DNA of 13,191 nucleotides from Candidatus Aminicenantota bacterium. GTDB taxonomy: Bacteria > Acidobacteriota > B3-B38 > Guanabaribacteriales > B3-B38. Shown here piece after piece: positions 1-7,248 of the stretch (positions within the stretch are counted from its first letter, which is position 1; every line of letters begins with the position of its first letter). The position numbers and the translations under genes are program-made. Location of the stretch: contig JAOUOQ010000031.1 in NCBI GenBank assembly GCA_029880275.1, positions 1 to 13,191 of the forward strand, written 5' to 3'. The notes under the pieces are model-generated. The model had not been told where the DNA came from, ran no database searches, and worked only from the letters and a program-made list of their open reading frames with translations.

Positions 1-536
1 GCAAGAAGGCACATCTCATAGAGCTCCTTCAGGGGTATCACATCTTTATGAGCAGCTATCTGAAAAACACTGTCCGCTGAGGTATAGACAATGGGGCATC
101 CGCTGCGCAGGTGCTCCTGGCCCAGCTTTTTTATTATCTCGGTACCCGAAGCTGGACGATTCCACAAAATCTTCTTTCCAATCGCTTTTTCAAAGGGGAG
201 TATAATCTCTGGAGGAAAACCCTCGGGATAAGTGGGGAAGGGTCGGTCGAGAACCACTCCCATCAGTTCCCAGTGACCGCTGGTAGTGTCTTTCCCCACA
301 GACCTCTCCGCCATCATGCCAAAAGAAGCGAGGGGCGCCTTTGCTGGAATTAAATCCTTTATCTTTTTTATATTTCCAATGCCCATCTTTTGCAGATGCG
401 GAATCTTGAGCCCCACCTGTGCGGCGATATGTCCCATGGTATCACTTCCCCGGTCACCGTAATGAGAAGCGTCGGGCAGCTCCCCTACCCCAAAGCCATC
501 TATGATTATCAGGATAATTCTGTCAATGAGTGCCAT
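1..536 (-). CDS. deoB: Phosphopentomutase, N-terminal part (cut by window edge)
   Basis: Phosphopentomutase interconverts (deoxy)ribose 1-phosphate and 5-phosphate in cytoplasmic nucleoside salvage. Only the first 178 residues are present, and the C-terminal half lies beyond the left edge. The N-terminus IILIIIDGFGVGELPDA carries the metal-binding Asp of the alkaline-phosphatase superfamily (D13). It is followed by GDRGSDTMGH (about 27-36) and GKDTTSGHWELMG (81-93), whose T85 sits where the phospho-threonine of DeoB lies. The start is ATG at 536, with AAAGGA about 10 nt upstream. The first 14 nt overlap the end of the VanZ-family gene, so the two are probably co-transcribed and translationally coupled. 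The insert between the metal half-sites seems to begin normally. The family assignment is very secure. Confidence 0.96.
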   Translation of the reverse strand, partial: MALIDRIILIIIDGFGVGELPDASHYGDRGSDTMGHIAAQVGLKIPHLQKMGIGNIKKIKDLIPAKAPLASFGMMAERSVGKDTTSGHWELMGVVLDRPFPTYPEGFPPEIILPFEKAIGKKILWNRPASGTEIIKKLGQEHLRSGCPIVYTSADSVFQIAAHKDVIPLKELYEMCLL

Positions 537-1719
537 TTTTTGTAAATCCTTTGTTTTTCCTCCCTGCCCTCGCCTGCCTAAAGACAAGGAAAAATGGAAC
601 GCCTGCCAGAGCAAAGACCAGAAGCCAGTAAACGGACCTGCGAGGGAGGTGATAAAGATACTGAAAACAGATGCTGATATAAGGCTGCTCCTTCTGCTGG
701 CCTACCTTCTTCAGATAATCTTGCATCCGTCTCCTCTCCCACTGCTGATGAGTCAGCGATATATAAGGGTGGTACCATTTCGTCAAAATAAGGTTCTCCT
801 TTACAGCCCGATATAAATCTCCCTCTTCTTCATACTGGTTCCGCCAGCGGGTGTGGCAACGGGCTTCGGTGAGATAAAAATCCTCCATCCGCCAGAGAGG
901 TTCCCTATTATTGCCGGATATCTCTCTCAGCAGTAGAGGATTACGAGACCATAGGTGGAGGCGCTCTCCCTGGAGCTGGCGCAGTTGGGAAAAGGTAGAG
1001 CGGGATTTGAACCTGCCAACGGTTCTGTCCTCAACCCAATATCCCCTCTGTACCTGATCAATGAACAACCCTCCTAATAAAATGAAGAATGACAATCCCA
1101 GGAAAAAAGAGCGGGTTTGTCGAGGGGAAGCCCTATATATTACCCCGCGGGGATATATAACCAGCAGGAGAAATAGCTGCCCTATCAGTCCGCCGGAAGC
1201 ATCTATGGCCAGGTCCCTGAGTTCCCCCACCCTGGAGGAAAGGAGCCACTGCAGTCCCTCATCGCTCATGCCGACTGCGGTGGTCAGCATCAGGCTCCAG
1301 CAGCAGGCGAGACGGTTGCTGAGCCTTCCCTTGAGGGCATAAAAAATCAGCAGGCTGAGAATCCCATATTCGGCAAAGTGGATTAGCTCAATCAGGGCAA
1401 CGCGGCTGTCCAGGCTAATCAGAGCTCGACGCACAAGGAGGAGGGACAGAACTACTGCACCCGCTGCCGAATACCTCTTCAGCCTCTCTGTCTTAATATG
1501 AGCAGACAGAAATAGAGCCACAGCAATAAAGGTGGTTCCCAGCAGGATATAGATAAAAAGATTGAAATAATCTCCGAAAGATAACGATAAATAATCCCTC
1601 AGCATACCTATATAGGGCGAGCTGAATACGATTCCCAGAGCGAAAAAAAGGGAAGCTAGGGGAAGGAACATCCTTTGAGCTGAAGAATTCCTCATAGATA
1701 TAGTCAAGGACAATTTCAC
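523..1719 (-). CDS. VanZ-family membrane protein with C-terminal extracytoplasmic-type domain
   Basis: This is a 398-residue polytopic membrane protein. Hydrophobic segments lie at about 17-36, 51-73, 84-101, 107-129, 135-158, 174-195 and 204-221, with a last one at about 362-380. The VanZ signature is visible: H114-FAEY117, then D153-E154-GLQ, R163 and D173 in the form 'DEGLQ...SR.GELRDLAIDASGG'. VanZ proteins are linked to glycopeptide tolerance in some bacteria, but most have no known biochemical role. Between the seventh segment and the last is a charged, soluble stretch of about 140 residues (222-361) containing 'TEARCHTRW' and 'AVKENLIL'; I do not recognise it as a named domain. The start shown is GTG at 1719 with no good Shine-Dalgarno. 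ATG at 1695 (residue 9) is an alternative. The gene overlaps deoB by 14 nt. No vancomycin-resistance genes are nearby, so a resistance role should not be assumed. Confidence 0.85.
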   Translation of the reverse strand: MKLSLTISMRNSSAQRMFLPLASLFFALGIVFSSPYIGMLRDYLSLSFGDYFNLFIYILLGTTFIAVALFLSAHIKTERLKRYSAAGAVVLSLLLVRRALISLDSRVALIELIHFAEYGILSLLIFYALKGRLSNRLACCWSLMLTTAVGMSDEGLQWLLSSRVGELRDLAIDASGGLIGQLFLLLVIYPRGVIYRASPRQTRSFFLGLSFFILLGGLFIDQVQRGYWVEDRTVGRFKSRSTFSQLRQLQGERLHLWSRNPLLLREISGNNREPLWRMEDFYLTEARCHTRWRNQYEEEGDLYRAVKENLILTKWYHPYISLTHQQWERRRMQDYLKKVGQQKEQPYISICFQYLYHLPRRSVYWLLVFALAGVPFFLVFRQARAGRKNKGFTKNGTH

Positions 1720-1725
1720 CGGGGT

Positions 1726-1773
1726 TTAAATCCACTCCCTTCCTGCACGAAGAGAGCTTATTTTCATATGCAC
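1726..1773 (-). CDS. Possible 15-codon leader ORF upstream of the VanZ-family gene
   Basis: The ORF reads VHMKISSLRAGREWI (initiator as Met) and stops at TAA. A strong Shine-Dalgarno-like GGAGGA sits 7 nt before the GTG, a better signal than that of the VanZ-family gene itself. The ORF is embedded in the hairpin at 1737-1795: its start codon is in the apical loop and its codons run through the descending strand. Translation would therefore open or remodel the hairpin and bring ribosomes to within a few nucleotides of the next start. There is no run of regulatory codons as in amino-acid attenuators. It could equally be chance. Confidence is low. Confidence 0.25.
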   Translation of the reverse strand: MHMKISSLRAGREWI

Positions 1774-1885
1774 AAGCTCGTCCTCCGTGAAAGGGCTTTA
1801 AAAAGGGAGTATAAAAAGTATTATCAGTTAGCGATAAAAATTATCAATGCAAATATCCTGAAGTTTCCCCATATCGATAACATCA

Positions 1886-1910
1886 TAAAAAGAGAGAGCC
1901 ATAAGATGGC
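1886..1910 (-). terminator. Weak terminator-like hairpin after coaX
   Basis: Reading the minus strand just past the coaX stop, GCCAT-CTT-ATGGC forms a 5-bp stem with a 3-nt loop, followed by a T-rich run (TCTCTCTTTTTAT). The stem is short, so termination would be partial at best and readthrough into the VanZ-deoB pair is plausible. Confidence 0.4.
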
Positions 1911-1917
1911 GCCTACT

Positions 1918-2724
1918 CTATAAATTAGCGGTTTTATCCTCTTTTTTAATGAGGAGCTGCTCCCGGTTTCTCTCAAAGATAATTCTCAATCCATCCAGGG
2001 TGAGGTTTTCATCGACTTTTTTTATCTGCTTTATCTCACTTGCTATGATGTCCACCCATCCACCCGTAGCCACCACAAACGAGGGCTGCCCCAGCTCCTT
2101 TTCTATCTTCTTGATAATCCCTTCTACCATAGCTATATAGCCATAAAAAAGCCCCGACTGCATACTGGCTATGGTGTTCTTACCGATGACAGTTTCCGGT
2201 TTTCTGATGTCCACCCGAGGAAGCTTAGCCGTTTCCTGAAACAGCGCCTCAGCAGATATAGAGATGCCAGGGGCGATCACACCCCCTAAGTATTCGCCCT
2301 TGTCAGAGATAGCATCAAAGGTGGTAGCCGTACCGAAATCGACCACAATCACCGGTCCTCCGTATTTGCTGTAAGCTGCTACGCCGTTGACAATCCGGTC
2401 AGCACCCACCTCTGAGGGATTTTCCGCCAGAATAGGCATCCCGGTTTTGATGCCGGGTTGCACTATTAAAGGGGCAAGGGAGAAATATTTATGCGACATC
2501 CCCTCCAAAGCTCCCATAAGGGGAGGAACCACGCAGGCGATAATCAGGGCGTCGATCTTCTCCCGGGGGACTCCCTGAGAAGAGAAGAGGTTGGCAATCA
2601 GTATCCCATACTCATCAACAGTGCGGTTCTTTATGGTGGCTAATCGCCAGCAATAGAGCAGCTTTTTCCCTTCAAAAACTCCCAGCACTGTGTTGGTATT
2701 ACCGACATCCAGCGCCAATAGCAC
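1918..2724 (-). CDS. coaX: Type III pantothenate kinase
   Basis: CoaX phosphorylates pantothenate with ATP, the first step of coenzyme A synthesis in the cytoplasm. At 268 residues it has the usual length. The motifs of the ASKHA-fold type III enzyme are in order: DVGNTNTVLGVF (6-17) for the phosphate loop, GADRIVNG (107-114) with D109 at the pantothenate-binding or catalytic position, DFGTATTFD (129-137) and GGVIAPG (147-153), with ATGG at 219-222. The start is GTG at 2724; its G is shared with the TAG stop of birA (TAGTG), a classical termination-reinitiation overlap that fixes the start. It is the last gene of the valS-nadC-birA-coaX run. The birA-coaX neighbourhood recurs in many bacteria. 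Type III kinases resist CoA feedback inhibition, unlike type I. Confidence 0.96.
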   Translation of the reverse strand: MLLALDVGNTNTVLGVFEGKKLLYCWRLATIKNRTVDEYGILIANLFSSQGVPREKIDALIIACVVPPLMGALEGMSHKYFSLAPLIVQPGIKTGMPILAENPSEVGADRIVNGVAAYSKYGGPVIVVDFGTATTFDAISDKGEYLGGVIAPGISISAEALFQETAKLPRVDIRKPETVIGKNTIASMQSGLFYGYIAMVEGIIKKIEKELGQPSFVVATGGWVDIIASEIKQIKKVDENLTLDGLRIIFERNREQLLIKKEDKTANL

Positions 2725-3542
2725 TATTTATTCACCTCTTGGAGGGAGACTATATCGGCTGCCCAGACCTCTTTGAGTTCGCCATCCCCTTTTCTCACCA
2801 GAAACCTCCCGTCATCTCCCACTCCCTCGCTGATGCCAAAAAACTCCCCTTCGGGAGTAACTACCTTTACTTCCTTCCCTATCCAGTGGTGCGAGTAGTC
2901 CTTCCATCTTTCCATAATAGGTTTAGCCCCTGAGGTTAACACAACTTTATACCAATGTTCGAAATTCTGAAGGAGCTTTACTACCACCTCCTCACGACAG
3001 GACACTTTTCCCCCTTCAATCAATATGGAAGTAGCTTTATCTCTCAACTCGGTGGGGAAATCATCTTCCCTCTGGAAGAGGTTAATCCCCATCCCCACAA
3101 TCAGATAGCTTACAGAATTGTTCTCGGTGCCCAGCTCCACCAGCACCCCGGCTACTTTCTTATTTTGCAGGAGGATATCGTTAGGCCACTTAATATCAGG
3201 GGGCAACGGTGACAGTCCCTCAACCGTCTCAGCCACTGCCAGGGCAGAGATAATGCTGAAATGTGTGAGAAACTCAACTTTTATGCGGGGACGAAGCACA
3301 ATGGATAGATATATACCTTTACCCGGGGGGGAGTGCCACTGCCTTCCCAACCTCCCTTTCCCGCGGGTCTGTTGCTCAGCTATGACCACGGTGCCCTCCG
3401 GTATTCCTCTGGCAGCCATTTCCAGGGCACAGGTATTGGTAGAATCGATGCTTCTGAAATAGATAATCCGCTTCCCGATTATCTCGGTAGCAAGCTGAGA
3501 CCTTATCAGGGAAGGCTTGAGAAAAGTTAAGCTCTGTTCCAT
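2724..3542 (-). CDS. birA: Biotin--[acetyl-CoA-carboxylase] ligase, monofunctional
   Basis: This enzyme adenylates biotin and transfers it to the lysine of biotin carrier proteins such as acetyl-CoA carboxylase BCCP. The catalytic core is clear: DSTN (33-36), the biotinyl-AMP loop RGKGRLGRQW (60-69), KWPND (118-122) with its conserved Lys, and GMGIN (150-154). A C-terminal SH3-like domain follows at about 222-268. The protein has 272 residues and lacks the N-terminal winged-helix DNA-binding domain of E. coli BirA: residues 1-20 lead directly into 'IIGKRIIYFRSIDSTN'. It should therefore be a ligase only, not a biotin-operon repressor. The start is ATG at 3542, 19 nt after the nadC stop, with no obvious Shine-Dalgarno, so expression may rely on coupling to nadC. 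The 3' end overlaps coaX by 1 nt. Confidence 0.96.
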   Translation of the reverse strand: MEQSLTFLKPSLIRSQLATEIIGKRIIYFRSIDSTNTCALEMAARGIPEGTVVIAEQQTRGKGRLGRQWHSPPGKGIYLSIVLRPRIKVEFLTHFSIISALAVAETVEGLSPLPPDIKWPNDILLQNKKVAGVLVELGTENNSVSYLIVGMGINLFQREDDFPTELRDKATSILIEGGKVSCREEVVVKLLQNFEHWYKVVLTSGAKPIMERWKDYSHHWIGKEVKVVTPEGEFFGISEGVGDDGRFLVRKGDGELKEVWAADIVSLQEVNK

Positions 3543-3561
3543 AAGATTTTGCCAAATAGGT

Positions 3562-4404
3562 TCAAGATACGATAATAAAGCTGATATCCACCCAGGGAGC
3601 GTGGGTTAACTCACCCACTGAAATGTAGTCCACCCCGGTGGCCGCATATTGACGCACATTGTCAAGCGTTATCCCTCCTGATACCTCCAGCAGAGCCCTG
3701 CCTTTGGCCATTTGTACCGCTTCCTTGACTTCTTCCACTCCCATATTATCGAGCATGATGACCTCGGCACCCGCCTCCAGAGCTTCCTTGAACTGCCTGA
3801 GATTTGTCACCTCAATTTCTATCTTGTTTAAGAATGAGGATTTTTGTTTCAAGTTAGAGATGGTCGGAGCGACCCCCCTGGTGATACTCAGGTGATTCTC
3901 TTTTATCAGTACCCCATCGCTCAGGTTGTAGCGATGGTTTCTCCCTCCTCCCACCCATACTGCATATTTCTCCAGATGACGCAAACCGGGAGTGGTCTTT
4001 CTGGTATCCAGAATTGTTACCGGCAAATCTTTGACTGTCTCCACAAACCTGCGGGTCAGAGTGGCAATGCCGCAAGTGTGCTGTAAAAAATTGAGGGCAA
4101 CGCGCTCTGCTTTAAGCAGAGAGGAAGCTCTTCCCTGCGCCAGGGCGAAATAATATCCTCCTTTATAAATCCAGTCACCTTCCTTATATGAGCAGGTGAA
4201 TTTTACTTCGGCATCCAGCTCGGTGAAAACCCGCTTGGTTACCTCGAAACCTGCCAGAACGAAGTCATCTTTAGGTATGAACTCCCCTTTCACCTTGATA
4301 GCCGAATCTATAAGGGCATCGGTGGTAATGTCGCCACGACCAATATCCTCTTCTAAGGCTTCTCTCACTATCTTTTCTATAATAAAGGGGCTTAACTTTA
4401 CCAA
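3562..4404 (-). CDS. nadC: Nicotinate-nucleotide pyrophosphorylase (quinolinate phosphoribosyltransferase)
   Basis: NadC converts quinolinate and PRPP to nicotinate mononucleotide, CO2 and PPi in de novo NAD synthesis. The protein is 280 residues, normal for the family. Visible motifs are EEDIGRGDIT (18-27), ERVALNFLQ (100-108), the substrate-binding DTRKTTPGLRHLEKYAV (133-149), GGGRNHR (152-158), EIEV (196-199), LDN (218-220) and VSGGI (241-245). The start is TTG at 4404, chosen because AGAGGA lies 6 nt upstream and the codon begins 2 nt after the valS stop. That spacing implies translational coupling and limited independent initiation. nadA and nadB are not in the window, so quinolinate must be supplied by genes elsewhere. 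birA and coaX follow, giving a small cofactor block. Confidence 0.96.
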   Translation of the reverse strand: MVKLSPFIIEKIVREALEEDIGRGDITTDALIDSAIKVKGEFIPKDDFVLAGFEVTKRVFTELDAEVKFTCSYKEGDWIYKGGYYFALAQGRASSLLKAERVALNFLQHTCGIATLTRRFVETVKDLPVTILDTRKTTPGLRHLEKYAVWVGGGRNHRYNLSDGVLIKENHLSITRGVAPTISNLKQKSSFLNKIEIEVTNLRQFKEALEAGAEVIMLDNMGVEEVKEAVQMAKGRALLEVSGGITLDNVRQYAATGVDYISVGELTHAPWVDISFIIVS

Positions 4405-4406
4405 AG

Positions 4407-7064
4407 TTAATCCTCTTTCTCAGGATTTGATAAAATCCTCAAACTATCAGTCATCTTTGCCAGCCGCTCTCCAAGACTGCGATATCGCTCTTGGTTATCA
4501 GCCACCACTTCGGGAGGGGCTTTAGTGAGAAACTCTTTTCGGTTGATCTTCTTACGCAAAGCCACTAAATCCTCATTTATCCTGGCTATCTCTTTCTGAA
4601 GCCTTTGCCGCTCTACCTCGAAATCTATAAGCCCTGCCAGGGGGATGGCTATTTCCGCATGGGGTACCACGCCCCTGGCGCACCCCTCAATAGGAGGCAG
4701 CACCGGGGCGATATGGAGAGATTTCACCCTCGCCAGGTTAATAATATGAACCTTATGTTCCTCTATGAATTCCCTGATAAGATTATCTTTAATTCCCAAA
4801 TACAGGTCTATCAACCTGGAGGGTGGTATGTTCATTTCCGCTCTGATATTTCTCACTTTGGTCACCAACTCCATAAGAGCTCCCAGTTTCTGCTCAGCTT
4901 CCTCATCATGGGCATCGGGCTTATAGGCTGGGTACTCAGCGGCGGCAATGGAGGGACCTTTGTGAGGAAGCTTTTGCCATATCTCCTCGGTAATAAATGG
5001 CATAAAGGGGTGAGTCAGACGCACTAACTCTTCCAGTATCTCCACCAGGAGGGCTTTGGCAACTTGCCTCCGCCGCTCGCTGGCCTGGTCGGGAGAGAGG
5101 TGAGGCTTGGTCATCTCAATATACCAGTCGCAGAACTCGTGCCAGATGAAGTGGTAGAGGGTGTGAGATGCTTCGTGGAAGCGGAATTTCTCCAGGTTCT
5201 GGTTCACCTCGTTCACTATGGTATTGAGTCGGCTCTTCATCCATCTATCTATAAGGGTAAGTTCCGACTTGGTGTAAGATGTTAAGTCTTCCTCAGGGCT
5301 TATATTGAGCATGACAAAGCGGGTGGCATTCCATAGCTTATTGGTAAACGCCCGATACCCCGCCATCCTGCCCTCAGAGAGGGGTATATCCACTCCCGGG
5401 GCAGCCATAACTGCTAAGGTGAACCTAACGGCGTCAGCACCATATTTATCTATTACCTCAAGCAAGTCAATGACATTCCCTTTGGACTTGCTCATCTTAT
5501 CCCCATGTTCATCCCGAATGAGTCCATTAAAATATACCGTTCGGAAGGGGACCGCCTTCATGAACTTAGTCCCCATCATTATCATTCTGGCAACCCAGAA
5601 GAAAAGGATGTCGAAGCCGGTTATCAACAATGTGGTGGGATAATATCTTTCCAAATCCCTGGTCTTCTCAGGCCATCCGAGGGTAGAGAATGGCCACAGA
5701 GCTGAACTGAACCAGGTATCGAGAACATCCTCATCCTGATAGATACGGGAACTACTACACTTATTGCATTGCTTCGGCTCTTCTACCTCGACAATAATCT
5801 CCTTGCAATCGCTGCAATGCCACACGGGAATCCGATGTCCCCACCATAACTGGCGCGATATGCACCAATCGTGAATGTTAGTCATCCACTCGTAATATGT
5901 CTTTGTCCAGGAGGATGGGATAAACTTAATCTTACCTTTTTTTACAACCTCTAAGGCTTCTTCGGCTAAGGGCTTGATTCTCACGAACCATTGCGTTGAT
6001 AGATAAGGCTCCACCACCGTGCGGCATCTATCGCAATGCCCTACTGAATGCCGATAGTCCTCCATTTTCAGAAGGTATCCCTTTTCTTTAAGTTCTTTCA
6101 CTAACTCCTCACGGCAATGGTATCTATCCAAGCCTTTGAACTTACCGGCATTCTCGTTCATCCTCCCTTCTTCATCGAAGACAAGTATTTGAGGGAGATT
6201 ATGCCGCAGACCTGCCTGGAAGTCGAGCGGGTCATGGGCAGGGGTCACTTTCATAATGCCGGTGCCGAACTCGCGGTCTACATAGGTATCTTTTATGATA
6301 GGAATTTCTCGACTAACCAGGGGAAGGAGAGCTTTCTTCCCATCGAGCCAGGCGAACCCTTTATCTTTGGGATGGACTGCTAGTGCAGTATCTCCCAGCA
6401 TGGTCTCCGGTCTAGTGGTGGCAATGACCACATATTTATCGGTTCCTATGATGGGATACTTTATATAGTAGAGTTTGCCCGGCATATCCACATGGTCTAC
6501 CTCCAGGTCGGATATAGCTGATTTACAGCGAGGACACCAATTTACGATATATTTATCCCGGTATATAAGACCCTCTTTATAAAGTTCAACGAAGACCCGT
6601 CGCACCGCTCTGGAGAGGCCCTCATCTAGGGTAAATCTCTTTCGTGACCAATCTAATGAAGCCCCTAACTTCTGAAGTTGGTGGATGATAACTTTTTCGC
6701 TTTTTTCCTTCCATCGCCAGACCTCTTTCTCAAACTCCTCCCTGCCAAGGTTGCTTCGGTGCAAATCCTTTGTAGCTAAGTGCTTCTCTACCACATTCTG
6801 GGTGGTTATCCCAGCATGGTCGGTACCGGGAAGCCAGAGGGTATCGTACCCCTGCATCCTTTTCCAGCGAACTATGATGTCCTGCAGGGTATTATTGAGG
6901 GCATGTCCGATATGAAGTGCACCGGTTACATTGGGGGGTGGGATTACTATAGAGAAAGGCTTGCGAGCGGAATTGGCATCCGCCTGGAAAAGACTGTTTT
7001 CCAACCAGTAGGCATACCACTTCTCCTCAACCTTTTTAGGGTCGTAAGATTTACTCAGCTCCAT
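4407..7064 (-). CDS. valS: Valine--tRNA ligase
   Basis: ValS is the class I synthetase that charges tRNA-Val. Numbered from ATG 7064 (885 residues), it shows the HIGH signature GALHIGHAL (48-56), the CP1 editing domain with TTRPETMLGDTA (216-227) and VTPAHDPLDF (273-282), WWGHRIPVW (407-415), and KMSKS (523-527). The C-terminal anticodon-binding helical domain ends in the ValS coiled-coil arm beginning at 'GLIDFEVERQRLQKEI'. Cys pairs CPRC (177-180), CDRC (344-347), CSDC (417-420) and CNKC (433-436) suggest zinc binding, as in many bacterial ValS/IleS enzymes. An in-frame GTG at 7076 would add four residues. I prefer ATG because AGGTG lies 9 nt upstream and the family usually begins 'MEL.K.YDP'. 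It is the first gene of the operon with nadC, birA and coaX, and no T-box leader is visible. Confidence 0.97.
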   Translation of the reverse strand: MELSKSYDPKKVEEKWYAYWLENSLFQADANSARKPFSIVIPPPNVTGALHIGHALNNTLQDIIVRWKRMQGYDTLWLPGTDHAGITTQNVVEKHLATKDLHRSNLGREEFEKEVWRWKEKSEKVIIHQLQKLGASLDWSRKRFTLDEGLSRAVRRVFVELYKEGLIYRDKYIVNWCPRCKSAISDLEVDHVDMPGKLYYIKYPIIGTDKYVVIATTRPETMLGDTALAVHPKDKGFAWLDGKKALLPLVSREIPIIKDTYVDREFGTGIMKVTPAHDPLDFQAGLRHNLPQILVFDEEGRMNENAGKFKGLDRYHCREELVKELKEKGYLLKMEDYRHSVGHCDRCRTVVEPYLSTQWFVRIKPLAEEALEVVKKGKIKFIPSSWTKTYYEWMTNIHDWCISRQLWWGHRIPVWHCSDCKEIIVEVEEPKQCNKCSSSRIYQDEDVLDTWFSSALWPFSTLGWPEKTRDLERYYPTTLLITGFDILFFWVARMIMMGTKFMKAVPFRTVYFNGLIRDEHGDKMSKSKGNVIDLLEVIDKYGADAVRFTLAVMAAPGVDIPLSEGRMAGYRAFTNKLWNATRFVMLNISPEEDLTSYTKSELTLIDRWMKSRLNTIVNEVNQNLEKFRFHEASHTLYHFIWHEFCDWYIEMTKPHLSPDQASERRRQVAKALLVEILEELVRLTHPFMPFITEEIWQKLPHKGPSIAAAEYPAYKPDAHDEEAEQKLGALMELVTKVRNIRAEMNIPPSRLIDLYLGIKDNLIREFIEEHKVHIINLARVKSLHIAPVLPPIEGCARGVVPHAEIAIPLAGLIDFEVERQRLQKEIARINEDLVALRKKINRKEFLTKAPPEVVADNQERYRSLGERLAKMTDSLRILSNPEKED

Positions 7065-7089
7065 CTCTCTGTACACCTGCCCTTTCTTT

Positions 7090-7103
7090 TTCTAATTATA
7101 TCA
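7090..7103 (-). promoter_or_regulatory. Probable extended -10 promoter of the valS operon
   Basis: The minus strand reads TGATATAAT (7095-7103), a TGn-TATAAT extended -10 with a perfect hexamer. The -35 position falls in the T-run of the preceding terminator (TTTTTC), a poor match that an extended -10 can tolerate. The start would be near 7088, leaving only about 24 nt before the valS ATG. That is too short for a T-box or other riboswitch. Confidence 0.6.
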
Positions 7104-7114
7104 CGATACCCATA

Positions 7115-7148
7115 AAAGAAAAAAAGTAGGTTTCCTCACCTACTCCTT
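7115..7148 (-). terminator. Rho-independent terminator of the response-regulator gene
   Basis: On the minus strand AGTAGGT (7138-7144) pairs perfectly with ACCTACT (7125-7131) around a 6-nt loop (GAGGAA). The stem can extend with G-U and A-T pairs, and a run of seven T, then C and further T, follows directly. It lies about 100 nt beyond the response-regulator stop and separates that gene from the valS operon. Confidence 0.8.
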
Positions 7149-7248
7149 TTATTGTTATCCTTTCGGAAAAAGAATTCTTCTCTCTATTTATAGTAAATAT
7201 CAACCTCTCAGGATTTGGGTCCTAATAGATTACACCTTGTTTGCCCGT

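Larger units (their letters stand above)
1720..1917 (-). other. 198-bp intergenic gap with structured leader of the VanZ-family gene
   Basis: On the minus strand this gap holds a weak terminator-like hairpin just after coaX, then AT-rich DNA including TATACT (a possible -10, without a good -35), then a long imperfect hairpin. The hairpin pairs 1737-1741 with 1791-1795 (5 bp), CACG 1746-1749 with CGTG 1786-1789, and GAGCTT 1754-1759 with AAGCTC 1774-1779, closing a 14-nt loop at 1760-1773. A possible 15-codon ORF lies inside it: GGAGGA at 1781-1786, 7 nt, GTG at 1773, stop TAA at 1726-1728. It ends 6 nt before the GTG proposed for the VanZ-family gene. I do not match this to a known riboswitch class. 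Confidence 0.45.

Noticed and set aside
523..1719. Glycopeptide-resistance locus
   Set aside because: Only a VanZ-family membrane protein is present. There is no vanHAX or VanRS, so resistance is not supported.
1493..1735. 80-codon minus-strand ORF overlapping the start of the VanZ-family gene
   Set aside because: It lies in another frame of the VanZ N-terminal coding region. The AGGGA touches its GTG without proper spacing, and the VanZ frame is well supported.
1828..1902. 24-codon minus-strand ORF (MALSFYDVIDMG...) just after coaX
   Set aside because: Its ATG lies inside the terminator-like hairpin and has only a weak, distant AGG upstream. It has no recognisable similarity and is most likely chance.
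5305..5643. Plus-strand ORFs antisense to valS, nadC, birA and coaX
   Set aside because: All are shadows of highly conserved minus-strand genes, with no recognisable proteins or translation signals.
7170..7179. 10-bp palindrome AAGAATTCTT between the response regulator and its terminator
   Set aside because: It is AT-rich and short, lies downstream of a gene, and has no second copy or promoter context to suggest an operator.
7065..7248. T-box or other aminoacyl-tRNA-sensing leader for valS
   Set aside because: No T-box core sequence was found. The best promoter lies downstream of the hairpin, and that hairpin fits a simple terminator for the previous gene.
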